A stretch of DNA of 64,000 nucleotides from DASQPR01 sp963836785 (GTDB lineage: Bacteria; Actinomycetota; Actinomycetes; Mycobacteriales; Micromonosporaceae), in NCBI GenBank assembly GCA_963836785.1, contig CAWIKW010000004.1:1-64000 (forward strand), in the 5' to 3' direction. Shown here in pieces: positions 27,966 through 36,807 of this stretch; the first letter of the stretch is position 1; each line of letters begins with the position of its first letter. Position numbers and translations under genes: made by a program. The notes under the pieces are model-generated. The model had not been told where the DNA came from. It saw only the letters and a program-made list of their open reading frames with translations, and made no database searches.

Positions 27966-29560
27966 CCGAGCAAGCGGGAGCCGTCCTGCCCGTGCCCGAG
28001 CCGGCCCCAACGGTGTCGCCCGACGTTTCGGTGATCATCGCCGTCTACAACACCATGCCCTACCTCACCCGCTGTCTGAAGTCGCTCGTGAACCAGACGA
28101 TCGGCGTCGCCCGCATGGAGGTCGTGGCGGTCGACGACGGATCGACCGACGGCAGCGGTGCCGAGCTTGACCGGTTCGCGAGCGAGTATCCGGACGTCGT
28201 CAAGGTGATCCACCAGCCGAATTCGGGTGGCCCCGCGGTGCCGAGCAATCGCGGGCTCGACGCGGCCACCGGCCGGTACGTGTTCTTCATCGGAGCCGAC
28301 GACTACCTGGGTCTGGAGGCGTTGGCGCGGCTGGTCGCCGCGGCCGACACGTACGAGTCGGATGTGGTCGCGGGCCGCATGGTCGGCGTCAATGGGCGCT
28401 ACGCCCATCAGGCGATCTTCCACAGCAATCAGATGTCGATCGATCTGTTCGACTCGTCGTTGCCTTATCACCTGTCGAACACGAAGCTCTTCCGGCGTGA
28501 TCTGCTCGATAAGCATCAGATTCGCTATCCGGAGGACATGCCGGTCGGCAGCGACCAGCCGTTCACCTTCGAGGCTTGCCTGCGCGCGAATCGGATCTCC
28601 GTGCTGTCGGACTACCGGTTCTACTACTCGGTGCGGCGGCGTAACGCCCTCAACATCACGTACGCCAGTGATGACCTGGCCCGCCTGGCCTGCACCGTCC
28701 GGATCATGGATTTCATCGCGAATCTCGTCGAACCGGGCCCGCGACGTGACGCGATCTTGGTCCGGCACTTCGAGTGGGAGCTGTCCAAGCTCCTCGAGGA
28801 CCGCTTTCTCGCGCTGACGCCGGACGCGCAAGAGCAGGTGCGGGCCGGCGTTGCACGGCAGGCGGAGACTTACCTCACCGACCCGATCCGCGATCGGCTG
28901 CGGCCGGAATCCCAGGTCCGACTGGCGGTCGCTCAGCATGGCACGCGCGAGCAGCTGGTCGCGGTCATCCGGCAGGATGCCACGGACGGCATCCCGCCCA
29001 CGGTCGTCGAGGCCGGGCGCTCGTACGCCGCGTATCCCGGCTTCCGCGACCCCGCCGCCGGTCTGCCCGACAGTTGTTTCGACGTGACCGGGGTCGCCGC
29101 GGAGTGGGCCGAGAAGGTCGACCTGGTGTTCACCGCGCGCACCCGGCTGCTGTCCGACAAGTTGGTTATGACGGTTCGTAGTGCCCGGTCCGGACCGACC
29201 GGCGCCGCGACACGGCCGCTCAAGCTTCGCGCCGGTCATGTCGGCGGGCGGATGAGAACCACGACCGACGGCCAGATCGCTTCGGTAGCATTTCACGTCG
29301 CGGAACTCGCCAAGACGAAAGGCCCGCTCTACGTATGGTCGGTCGACGAGAGCTCCGGCGCCCGTGAGACACCCGTACGGGCGTCGGCGGTGGCCGGAAC
29401 CCAGCGTGCGTGGTGTGTTACGGCACACGGCGTGTACTTGGCCACGCTCAGCAAGAGCGACCGAGGTCAACTTACGTTGCAGGGTGCGCGGATCCGTCCG
29501 CGCAAGCTCATCTCCCGGCTACGCCGCCGGCTGACACGAACGAGGAAGAAATCCGGATGA
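27962..29560 (+). CDS. family 2 glycosyltransferase
   Basis: 532 residues from GTG, overlapping the preceding stop. The GT-A domain (about 20-250) has VSVIIAVYNTMPYLTRCLKS, VDDGSTDGSG and FIGADDYLGLEAL. A roughly 280-residue C-terminal extension ends in a basic tail (LISRLRRRLTRTRKKSG). It is a paralogue of 15422-17170. The 3' end is part of the 78-bp direct repeat: its TGA overlaps an ATG that opens a dead remnant of the dehydrogenase gene now found intact at 34854. Originally the two genes were therefore adjacent and coupled. Confidence 0.87.
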   Translation: MTEQAGAVLPVPEPAPTVSPDVSVIIAVYNTMPYLTRCLKSLVNQTIGVARMEVVAVDDGSTDGSGAELDRFASEYPDVVKVIHQPNSGGPAVPSNRGLDAATGRYVFFIGADDYLGLEALARLVAAADTYESDVVAGRMVGVNGRYAHQAIFHSNQMSIDLFDSSLPYHLSNTKLFRRDLLDKHQIRYPEDMPVGSDQPFTFEACLRANRISVLSDYRFYYSVRRRNALNITYASDDLARLACTVRIMDFIANLVEPGPRRDAILVRHFEWELSKLLEDRFLALTPDAQEQVRAGVARQAETYLTDPIRDRLRPESQVRLAVAQHGTREQLVAVIRQDATDGIPPTVVEAGRSYAAYPGFRDPAAGLPDSCFDVTGVAAEWAEKVDLVFTARTRLLSDKLVMTVRSARSGPTGAATRPLKLRAGHVGGRMRTTTDGQIASVAFHVAELAKTKGPLYVWSVDESSGARETPVRASAVAGTQRAWCVTAHGVYLATLSKSDRGQLTLQGARIRPRKLISRLRRRLTRTRKKSG

Positions 29561-29583
29561 AGATCTGCGTAGTCGCGCTCGGC
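29506..29583 (+). repeat. 78-bp direct repeat, copy A
   Basis: 75 of 78 positions match 34803-34880, including an exact 57-bp core (29523-29579). Copy A is the true 3' end of the GT2 gene plus the first codons of a dehydrogenase. Weaker similarity with small gaps extends about 25 bp to the left. Confidence 0.95.
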
Positions 29584-29592
29584 GCGAAGTAG
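29557..29592 (+). pseudogene. 5' remnant of nucleotide-sugar dehydrogenase
   Basis: Eleven codons, MKICVVALGAK then TAG. The first nine residues equal the start of the intact dehydrogenase at 34854. The reading then breaks off at the repeat boundary. It is what remains of the dehydrogenase 5' end on the GT2 side of the 5.2-kb block. Confidence 0.85.
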
Positions 29593-29628
29593 CGCGCCCG
29601 CCGCGACTCCGATGACGGACAGTCGACC

Positions 29629-30885
29629 TCAGAGTCGGTGAGATGCCTCGCCGGAGGTAACACCCCGCGTGTCGAAGAAGCGTTTGGCCAGCCGGGCCAG
29701 CTTCTCGGCGTCGTACGCACCGTGGTTCTGCACGAGGATCGCCAGGTCGGCCTCGCCCACGGCCACCTCGGCGTCGTCCACGCGCTGTACGTCGACGCCC
29801 GGCACTCGCCAATTGGCGACCAACGGATCGTGATAGAAAATCTTGGCGCCCAGCGCGCCGAGAAGACGCGCCAGCGGAATCGCCGGCGACTCCCGCTGAT
29901 CGGCTATGTCGGCCTTATAGGTCACGCCGAGCAGGAGGATACGGGATCCGTTGGCGGCCAGTCCCGAGTCATTCAGGATGTTCTGCGCTCGTCCGACCAC
30001 GTACGCCGGCATCGTGGCGTTGATCTCCTGGGCGAGTTCCACGAACCGGAATGGGTAACCGAGCTTGGCCCGTACGTTGTGGCTCAGATAATTCGGATCG
30101 ATCGGGATGCAATGGCCGCCGACGCCTGGCCCGGGGTAGAACGCCTGAAAGCCGAACGGCTTGCTGCTCGCCGCATGGATGACATCCCAGAGGTCGACGC
30201 CGAGTTCATGGCAGAACCGGGCCATCTCGTTGACCAGCGCGATGTTGACGTGGCGGTACGTGTTCTCGAGAAGCTTTGCCGTCTCCGCCTCGCGCGTGCC
30301 CTTGGTGCGGACGATGGTGTCGATGAAACCGCCGTAGAAGCGCGCGGCGCGCTCCGTGCAAGCGGGCGTATCGCCTCCGACGATCTTCGGCGTGTTGCGC
30401 GGACCGAATTGCTTGTTGCCCGGGTCGATGCGTTCCGGGGAGAACGCCAGGTTGAAGTCGACACCCGCACGCAGACCGGATTCTTCGAGAATCGGCCGGA
30501 CAACCTCGTCGGTGGTGCCCGGATAGGTGGTCGATTCGAGAACCACCAGCATGCCTGGCCGAAGGTTGCGCGAGACAGCGTGCGCCGCCGACTCGACTGC
30601 GGTCAGATCCGGGCCGCCGTCGGCCGCCAGCGGGGTTGGTACGCAGATGACCGCCGTCGTCGCCGATGCGATTTCGCTTTCGTCGGTCGTGGCGCGGAAT
30701 CCGGCGGCGATCATGTCAGCGATGTCGCCGTCGGCGAGGTCATCGACGTGTGACCGCCCGCCATTGAGCCCGTCGACCACACTGGCCCGAACGTCAAAGC
30801 CCAGGACCGAGGCACCCGAATGAATCGCCTCTCGCGCGAGCGGGAGGCCGACATAGCCAAGTCCCAATATGACGAGATCTGTCAC
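29629..30885 (-). CDS. nucleotide-sugar 6-dehydrogenase (UDP-GlcNAc/ManNAc type)
   Basis: 418 residues from a GTG at 30885 that has AAGGA 8 nt upstream; longer starts overlap the preceding gene and add no homology. NAD-binding motif VILGLGYVGLPLAREA, middle-domain FSPERIDPGN, ETAKLLENTYRHVNIALVNE and the catalytic Cys in GPGVGGHCIPIDP. These fit WbpA/TviB/WecC enzymes, which oxidise C6 of a UDP-N-acetylhexosamine in two NAD-dependent steps. It is the last gene of the minus-strand block and a distant paralogue of the enzyme at 34854. Either could feed the diacetamido-uronate pathway. Confidence 0.87.
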   Translation of the reverse strand: MTDLVILGLGYVGLPLAREAIHSGASVLGFDVRASVVDGLNGGRSHVDDLADGDIADMIAAGFRATTDESEIASATTAVICVPTPLAADGGPDLTAVESAAHAVSRNLRPGMLVVLESTTYPGTTDEVVRPILEESGLRAGVDFNLAFSPERIDPGNKQFGPRNTPKIVGGDTPACTERAARFYGGFIDTIVRTKGTREAETAKLLENTYRHVNIALVNEMARFCHELGVDLWDVIHAASSKPFGFQAFYPGPGVGGHCIPIDPNYLSHNVRAKLGYPFRFVELAQEINATMPAYVVGRAQNILNDSGLAANGSRILLLGVTYKADIADQRESPAIPLARLLGALGAKIFYHDPLVANWRVPGVDVQRVDDAEVAVGEADLAILVQNHGAYDAEKLARLAKRFFDTRGVTSGEASHRL

Positions 30886-30928
30886 TGTTTGATCCTTCAC
30901 ATCGATGGTGCGGGTGCGGCCACCCGGC

Positions 30929-32695
30929 TCAAGCGGAGCTACCGACTTCGGAGCTACCAACTTCAGGACTCGTGGCTTCGGGGCTGATGGGTGCGAGGCT
31001 GATGGGTGCGGGGCTGATGGGTGCGGGGCTGATGGGTGCCGCGCTGATGGGTGCCGGGCTGACCGGTGCGGCGCTGGTTGTTTCGGGAGAGACTGTCGGG
31101 CGAGGCGCGGCGAAATCGGCGGGTTGACGACGAGCCGGTGCGAGGCGTCGGTAGACCCGATCTTGATTCACCGCCTGAGCTTCCCATGTCCACGCGGCCA
31201 GATCGATCCGGTCGTACGCGTCGCGGTAATGCTGTGGGTCGACGATCACCGCCTTGACCGCGCGTACGTAATCCTCGACATCATCGACCCGGAACGCCTC
31301 GCCCTGACCGGTCTCGCGTACCGTCGCGGCCATCGTCTCGACGTCGCTGACGACGATGGGTAGCCGCGCATGCGAATACTCGAAGAATTTCGTGATGAGT
31401 TGGATTTCGTGGTTCAGCCAGTGATGGATCGGGATGACGCCCGCGGTCGCGGTTGACAAGAAGGCGACGACCTCGGAGTGGGGCACGTACGGCAGCACGT
31501 GTAGCCGGTCGGCCGCACCCAGCTCGCGAGCTCTGGCCTTGAGGCTGTTGAGATATGAGCCGCTTGGAGCGTTGACGACGAAAGCGACGTGTACGTTGTC
31601 GAGGATCGGCATCGCCTCGACCATGACGCCCATGCCGCGCTGGGCGGCGGCCGCGCCGCTGTAGACGACCAACGGTACGTGTGGTTCAAGCCCGCACGCC
31701 GTCCGGATGTCCGCGGCACCATCCGAACTTGCCGCCGACATATCGGCGGCACTCGGCGTGTTGAGCACGACGGCGGGCAGCTCGGCGAGGGAATAGTCCC
31801 GCTTCAGCATCTCGGCGAGCTGATCGGAGACGGTGATGACGGCATCGGCATACCGCGCGTACTCACGTTCGTGAGCGTGGTTCGCGACCAGCCAACGTCG
31901 GTTGTTGGCCCTCGGCTTCACACCCGGCAGATACTCGTGCACATCCCACACAAGCTTGACGTCGCGCTTCGCCGCCCGCGCGCGGATCTTCGCGCGCGCG
32001 CCGACACCGAGCATGCGGAAGTCGTTGGCGTAGATGATGTCGGGCTTCAGCCGGTTCACGGCGGGGCCGTACGCCAACTCGTAGTCCCAGAGCTGCGGCT
32101 CGAGTCGCCGCCAGGATCGCTCATCGCTGAGTCGGCGCCAGAACCACGTGTACGCGCGGTCCGACGGTCCCCGTAGCGACCCGCGATAGCGCTTTGCCGT
32201 GGTGAGTTGCCAGCGGCGGAACGACACCCACTTCTTGAGAACAGCGGCGGCGGCCGTCTGGACCCGCAGACTCTGCCGCTCCCAGATCGAGGGCCGCTTG
32301 TCGCTCAGCTTCATGAGCGCGCGCCGTACGGTCAGATCCGCCTGCCAGGCTCGTACGGTCTGGGCGCGATGCTCCGCGATTCCGGTCGGCGGATAGGCCA
32401 ATGGCCCGGTGATCCACCGCCGCCGGAACTCGTGCCGGCGGGCTCTCAGCGGACTCGGCATGGGCAGAAGTTGAACCTCAGCCAACCCGAGCTTCCAGGT
32501 CTGGCCGCTCGAGGTCGGCGAACGGCCGAGCAGGATGACGTCCCAGCCACACGCGGCGGCCGACATCGCGGTCTTCTGTACGCGTGAGTCGCCGTTGACG
32601 CCGTTGTCGACGAGCATCACGATGCGGCCGGGTGCGCGGTTGTCCACCGCCGACTGGACCGGTACCTGTTTATCTGTCGCGTCTACTTCCGTCAC
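30929..32695 (-). CDS. GT4-like glycosyltransferase with repeat-encoded tail
   Basis: 588 residues from GTG with GAGG 7 nt upstream. It is a full-length paralogue of 26445-27965: RIVMLVDNGVNGDSRVQKTA, HEFRRRWITGPLAYPPTGIA, VWDVHEYLPGVKP, KFFEYSHARLPIVVSDVETM. The last 55 residues are Ala-Pro-Ile-Ser-Pro pentapeptides from a 15-bp array (30981-31070), followed by a Pro-Glu-Ser tail. The catalytic GT-B domain itself is about 490 residues. It is the middle gene of the inverted block and lies 43 bp from the dehydrogenase. Confidence 0.85.
   Translation of the reverse strand: MTEVDATDKQVPVQSAVDNRAPGRIVMLVDNGVNGDSRVQKTAMSAAACGWDVILLGRSPTSSGQTWKLGLAEVQLLPMPSPLRARRHEFRRRWITGPLAYPPTGIAEHRAQTVRAWQADLTVRRALMKLSDKRPSIWERQSLRVQTAAAAVLKKWVSFRRWQLTTAKRYRGSLRGPSDRAYTWFWRRLSDERSWRRLEPQLWDYELAYGPAVNRLKPDIIYANDFRMLGVGARAKIRARAAKRDVKLVWDVHEYLPGVKPRANNRRWLVANHAHEREYARYADAVITVSDQLAEMLKRDYSLAELPAVVLNTPSAADMSAASSDGAADIRTACGLEPHVPLVVYSGAAAAQRGMGVMVEAMPILDNVHVAFVVNAPSGSYLNSLKARARELGAADRLHVLPYVPHSEVVAFLSTATAGVIPIHHWLNHEIQLITKFFEYSHARLPIVVSDVETMAATVRETGQGEAFRVDDVEDYVRAVKAVIVDPQHYRDAYDRIDLAAWTWEAQAVNQDRVYRRLAPARRQPADFAAPRPTVSPETTSAAPVSPAPISAAPISPAPISPAPISLAPISPEATSPEVGSSEVGSSA
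30981..31070 (-). repeat. 15-bp tandem repeat in glycosyltransferase 3' end
   Basis: Six units of 15 bp (plus-strand GGGCTGATGGGTGCG) plus a partial seventh. They encode in-frame APISP-type pentapeptides at the C-terminus of the minus-strand GT4. Most units differ by one to three bases. Confidence 0.95.
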
Positions 32696-32744
32696 GTGCT
32701 TACCTCACGCTCGTTCAGGATCCGGGGGGCGTATCAAGGGGTTG

Positions 32745-34475
32745 TCATGGCTCAACGACGGGGCCCGTCGAGTGGTGTCCGTCCACCGGGTCCGGCCGGT
32801 CGGGGATCGCCGCTCCGGCCGGGTCGCTGTCACCGCCGACCACCCAGTCGAATTGATGCTTGACGACGGCCCAATCCCAGGTGGCGAGCGCATGGGCCGA
32901 TGCCTCGGCGCCGGTCTTCCGCCAGAGGTCCTCCGAGGCGGTGGCGGCCAGGATGTGATCGGCTGCCTCCTGGGGCGTATCGACGACCCACTCCGGCGGG
33001 AAGAGGGCGCGGGCTCCGTTGTTCCGGTCGGCGAAGAACGGCCAGTCCCGGACGACCGGGAGGGCGCCGCTGGCCGCGCCCTCGACGAGACCGCAATGGA
33101 AGCTTTCGCGAACGGAGCTGCTCACGACGACGCCGACGTCACTCAACGCATCCGGCATGTCGCCAACATGGCCCGGCCGCGACACGGTGCCGGACGGCTC
33201 CAGGTCGGCGCTGTCACGATGCAGAAGATCCACGTACCGTCCGGCGTCTTCACTGGCCGCCGCGTTGGGGTCGTCGCCGAACAGGATCAATCGGTAGCGC
33301 TCGTCCTGGGTCCGGAGGTGCCGGAGCACATCGACCGCCCAGCGGGGATCCTTCGCGACCGCCTTGACGCCGACAACGGCGAGGGTAAATCGAGCGTTCG
33401 GGTCCTTCTCGCGGGCAAAGCGCTGCAGGTCCATCGCGTTGGCGATCACGTGCAGTTGTGGACCGCCCGACGTCAGGCCAGGCACCGCCGCCGTGACCAG
33501 GTCACGAAGATGACCGGACACGAAAATTACGTCGTCAACTCGCGAGAAGTCGACGAGATGCGGCCATGCGGTGAACGCTTCGAAGCTGTGCAGGCGCACG
33601 ACTATCCGGGTGGAACCGGGGTCGATCATCGAAAACAACACCGCCAGTGCGGCGCACCAGTCGACGAATACGACGTCGGCCCATTCGACCTGTGGCTGCA
33701 GCCATGCCGCGACCTTGTCGCCGTAGGCCGATTGCCCGGACAGGATGTGTTCCATCATCGACCGTTGGTTGGTCATCAGCGCGATGCCCGGCGCGTCGCC
33801 CGTTGGATCGAAAAAACGCACTTCGACGCCCGGCATCTGGTCGAAGTGTTGGCGAATGAGCTCGATGAATCCGTGGTTTCCGTAGGTCGCCAACAGCAGG
33901 CGTACGGGCCGCCCGGGCGGCGGCGGCGCGGCGGCCCCGGACCGTCCCCGAGGTGCCGACAGCGCGCGAACCGCCGTGCTGTCATGCCATGCCGCCAGGA
34001 AGCGACCGGCATCCTCCGCCAACGGCGACGTCAGACGATCGAAGTGAAGTCGCCGGTCGAAGAGGAGGCGCTGGACCGCCTGAACCGAGGCGACCGAGCC
34101 CGGGATGTCGCCCTTGGCGAGCGACTTGTCGGCAAACGCAAGTTCGGCGGCGGCAGCAGCCGTGAGTCCGGGTGGTGTCCCGAAACGGATCTGCGCATTC
34201 GCATGGCGCAACAGCAGGTCAGAGCGTAACCGTCCGCGCTTGATCCGTCGCAGGACGTTGTGCGACACCTGGGCGGCGAGCGCCGGAAACCCGGCGTCGA
34301 TCAGGCTGGAGTGAACCCGATCGGCTAGCTCGAAACGCGCCGCGTCGGGGAGCCCGGGTGCGGACACCGCGGCCGTCCACATGCGGGCGGCCACCCGCGA
34401 ATGCGCGATCGTCGGCGGGACGACGGTGCGCAGCGCCGACCTCAGCCTCCGCCGAGCCGACTGTGCGGCACTCAT
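32745..34475 (-). CDS. GT-B glycosyltransferase, N-terminally short paralogue
   Basis: 576 residues from the ATG at 34475. It aligns with the 712-residue protein at 24214 over its C-terminal three quarters: VRLLLATYGNHGFIELIRQH, MMEHILSGQSAYGDKVA, WADVVFVDWCAALAV, RLHSFEAFTAWPHLVDFSR, and the EX7E motif ESFHCGLVEGAASGALPVV. The N-terminal Rossmann-like module of the longer paralogue is absent. The frame stays open a further 76 codons upstream, but that part has no protein-like character. It is the first gene of the minus-strand block and lies 49 bp before the GT4. Confidence 0.78.
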   Translation of the reverse strand: MSAAQSARRRLRSALRTVVPPTIAHSRVAARMWTAAVSAPGLPDAARFELADRVHSSLIDAGFPALAAQVSHNVLRRIKRGRLRSDLLLRHANAQIRFGTPPGLTAAAAAELAFADKSLAKGDIPGSVASVQAVQRLLFDRRLHFDRLTSPLAEDAGRFLAAWHDSTAVRALSAPRGRSGAAAPPPPGRPVRLLLATYGNHGFIELIRQHFDQMPGVEVRFFDPTGDAPGIALMTNQRSMMEHILSGQSAYGDKVAAWLQPQVEWADVVFVDWCAALAVLFSMIDPGSTRIVVRLHSFEAFTAWPHLVDFSRVDDVIFVSGHLRDLVTAAVPGLTSGGPQLHVIANAMDLQRFAREKDPNARFTLAVVGVKAVAKDPRWAVDVLRHLRTQDERYRLILFGDDPNAAASEDAGRYVDLLHRDSADLEPSGTVSRPGHVGDMPDALSDVGVVVSSSVRESFHCGLVEGAASGALPVVRDWPFFADRNNGARALFPPEWVVDTPQEAADHILAATASEDLWRKTGAEASAHALATWDWAVVKHQFDWVVGGDSDPAGAAIPDRPDPVDGHHSTGPVVEP

Positions 34476-34802
34476 CCTCGAAGCCGGAGGCCGACGTCCC
34501 AGATACCGGAACGTTCCACGATCATGAGAGGATAATTCCTTAGCGAGATGCCGGCCCGGATCGATACGGGAACCCTGGTCGAGCGCTGAGTGTCGTCGAA
34601 TGGCGCCGCAAGTATGCCACACCGGAACTACTGCCACGAGCGGCTGTACGGGTGCGCACGGACGGGCGTTGGGGCGGTCGAATGATTGCCGGCGTGTGCA
34701 CATCAGGAGGCGATTAGCGCCGCTGTCGCAACGGATGACACGATAATTATGGCGCTCGCGCTACCAGCCCGATACGGCTCCCGGCACGGGTGCGTCCGCA
34801 AC

Positions 34803-34880
34803 GCTCATCTCCCGGCCATGCCGCCGGCTGACACGAACGAGGAAGAAATCCGGATGAAGATCTGCGTAGTCGCGCTGGGC
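34803..34880 (+). repeat. 78-bp direct repeat, copy B
   Basis: Second copy of 29506-29583 (three mismatches). Here the right part is the true start of the dehydrogenase, and the left part is an orphan GT2 3' end. The gap 34476-34853 contains no gene; it should hold the promoter of the minus-strand block, and AT-rich stretches occur near 34525 and 34740. Confidence 0.95.
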
Positions 34881-36137
34881 AAGATCGGACTGCCGCTCGC
34901 GGTCCAGTTCGCCAGCAAAGGCCACGAGGTAGTCGGCGCGGATGTTTCGCAGCACGTCGTGGACCTCGTCAACGACGGCATGGTCCCGTTCCCCGGCGAG
35001 GCCGATCTCGACGTCAAGCTCAAGGAGTCGGTCGCGGCCGGTTTGATGACCGCGACCACCGACACCGCGGCGGCGGTTGCGCAGAGCGAGGCCGTCGTCG
35101 TGGTCGTGCCGCTGTTCGTCGACGCGGACGGGACGCCCGACTTCGGCTGGATGGACAATGCGACGGAGTCGATCGCCCGGGGGCTCAAGCCGGGAACACT
35201 GGTGAGCTACGAGACGACGCTGCCGGTGGGCACGACCCGCGGCCGCTGGGCGCCGATGCTCGAACAGGGCTCCGGTCTCACCGCCGGTCGGGACTTCTTC
35301 CTGGTCTTCAGCCCGGAGCGCGTCCTCACCGGTCGCGTCTTCGCCGATCTGCGCCGTTATCCGAAGCTCGTCGGTGGCATCGACGAAGCGTCGGCCCGTC
35401 GCGGCGTCGGGTTCTATGCGTCGGTCCTCGACTTCGACGATCGCGCCGATCTGCAGCGGCCCAACGGGGTGTGGGACCTGGGTTCGGCCGAGGCGTCGGA
35501 GATGGCGAAGCTCGCCGAGACGACGTATCGCGACGTCAACATCGGCCTCGCGAATCAGTTCGCGCGCTTCGCCGACACGGTCGGTATCGACGTGACGAAG
35601 GTTATCGAGGCGTGCAACACGCAGCCGTACAGCCACATCCACCAGCCCGGTATCGCGGTCGGCGGCCACTGCATCCCGATCTATCCGCGGATGTACCTGT
35701 GGAACGACCCGGCGGCTACGGTCGTCCGATCCGCCCGCGAGGCGAATGCGGACATGCCGGAGTATGCGATCTCGCTGCTGGAGTCGGCCTACGGCGATCT
35801 GTCCGGCGTCGGCGTCCTCGTGCTGGGCGCGTCGTATCGGGGTGCGGTCAAGGAGACAGCGTTCTCCGGCGTGTTCCCGACCGTGGCCGCGCTCCGCGCC
35901 CGCGGTGCCATGCCGTACGTGTCCGACCCGATGTACAGCTCGGCGGAGTTGTCGGCGCTCGGGCTCCCGCCGCACGCGGGTGAACCGGTGACGGCCGCCG
36001 TGATCCAGGCCGACCACGCCGAATACCGGTCCTTGTCCACCACCGACCTTCCGGGCGTACGCGTGCTCGTGGACGGGCGTCGGGTCACGGACCCGGCGCG
36101 CTGGGCCGGCGTGGACCACATCGTCATCGGCGGCTGA
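34854..36137 (+). CDS. nucleotide-sugar dehydrogenase (UDP-ManNAc dehydrogenase-like)
   Basis: 427 residues. NAD-binding motif MKICVVALGKIGLPLAVQFA, FSPERVLTGRVFADLRRYP, SEMAKLAETTYRDVNIGLAN, and the catalytic Cys in GIAVGGHCIPIYP. VLVLGASYRGAVKETAFSG begins the C-terminal nucleotide-binding domain. The spacing and LTGRVF motif resemble WecC-type enzymes. I choose the ATG at 34854 because it starts the NAD fold and is conserved in the remnant at 29557; the upstream frame is the orphan repeat copy. A 10-bp stem-loop follows the gene at 36152-36180. Confidence 0.87.
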   Translation: MKICVVALGKIGLPLAVQFASKGHEVVGADVSQHVVDLVNDGMVPFPGEADLDVKLKESVAAGLMTATTDTAAAVAQSEAVVVVVPLFVDADGTPDFGWMDNATESIARGLKPGTLVSYETTLPVGTTRGRWAPMLEQGSGLTAGRDFFLVFSPERVLTGRVFADLRRYPKLVGGIDEASARRGVGFYASVLDFDDRADLQRPNGVWDLGSAEASEMAKLAETTYRDVNIGLANQFARFADTVGIDVTKVIEACNTQPYSHIHQPGIAVGGHCIPIYPRMYLWNDPAATVVRSAREANADMPEYAISLLESAYGDLSGVGVLVLGASYRGAVKETAFSGVFPTVAALRARGAMPYVSDPMYSSAELSALGLPPHAGEPVTAAVIQADHAEYRSLSTTDLPGVRVLVDGRRVTDPARWAGVDHIVIGG

Positions 36138-36151
36138 TCGCACATTCCGCA

Positions 36152-36180
36152 CCCGGTCGGCATGGGGCTTGCCGACCGGG
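36152..36180 (+). terminator. stem-loop terminator after dehydrogenase
   Basis: A perfect 10-bp stem (CCCGGTCGGC with GCCGACCGGG) around a 9-nt loop, 15 bp after the stop. No U-tract follows, as is usual in high-GC actinobacteria. Confidence 0.65.
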
Positions 36181-36204
36181 GCAGGTGCGCGCGGCATCAC
36201 CGAG

Positions 36205-36236
36205 TAGTTCGTCGACCGAACTAAACGTGCTAGCAT
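36205..36236 (+). promoter_or_regulatory. MarR promoter and operator
   Basis: Perfect inverted repeat TAGTTCG-N5-CGAACTA (36205-36223) overlaps a possible -35 (TTCGTC, 36208-36213). A -10 box TAGCAT (36231-36236) stands 6 nt before the GTG at 36243, so the mRNA is probably leaderless. The layout predicts autorepression. Confidence 0.6.
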
Positions 36237-36242
36237 CGGCGT

Positions 36243-36761
36243 GTGGCTGATGTGGCGATTGAGAAGCGGACGCGGATCACCACGAGCGAGGCATCGAGCC
36301 GCCCGGGCGGCGGGCGCGAGCCGGACGAGACGGCCATCGCCGCCATCCGTGGTCTGGCACGCGTGTCCCGCATGCTCGAGAAGGCATCGACCGAGCTGAG
36401 CCTCGCGAATTATCGCGTGCTCGCCGCGATCGGCTCCGGCGACGAGCGCGCGTCGCGGGTCGGGCGCAACCTCGCCCTGGGCAAGCCGACCGTAAGCGCG
36501 ACCGTCGACTCGCTGTGTCAGCGGGGTCTGGTCAGCCGGTCGAGCGTCGGTGACGACCACCGCGCCGTCGCGCTCAGGCTGACCGTCGAGGGGCAAGCCG
36601 TGCTCGACCGGGTCGAGCGGGCCATGGTCGAGCGGATTGCCGACCTCGCCACGCGCACCCCGGACGGACCGCGGTTGATGGAAGCGTTGTCCTGGCTCGG
36701 TGCCGCGATGGATGACGCCCTGGCACACCGCACCGCCGCCGACCCGACGTCGGTCCGCTGA
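36243..36761 (+). CDS. MarR-family transcriptional regulator
   Basis: 172 residues. The winged helix spans about 40-125: ANYRVLAAIGSGDERASRVG, LALGKPTVSATVDSLCQRGL, VSRSSVGDDHRAVALRLTVE. Flanking helices would form the dimer interface. The first 35 residues are disordered. The MFS gene starts 46 bp downstream on the same strand, so this is a classic MarR-efflux operon. It should repress itself through the inverted repeat at 36205-36223 and be released by a small molecule, probably an MFS substrate. Confidence 0.88.
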   Translation: MADVAIEKRTRITTSEASSRPGGGREPDETAIAAIRGLARVSRMLEKASTELSLANYRVLAAIGSGDERASRVGRNLALGKPTVSATVDSLCQRGLVSRSSVGDDHRAVALRLTVEGQAVLDRVERAMVERIADLATRTPDGPRLMEALSWLGAAMDDALAHRTAADPTSVR

Positions 36762-36807
36762 TGGCCGCGTGCGAGCGCTGGCGTCGGTACGTACCAGGGG
36801 AATCGCG

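Noticed and set aside
29584..34802. Insertion sequence or integron as the carrier of the inverted block
   Set aside because: No transposase, integrase or terminal inverted repeats were found. The 78-bp bracketing repeat is far too long for an ordinary target-site duplication.
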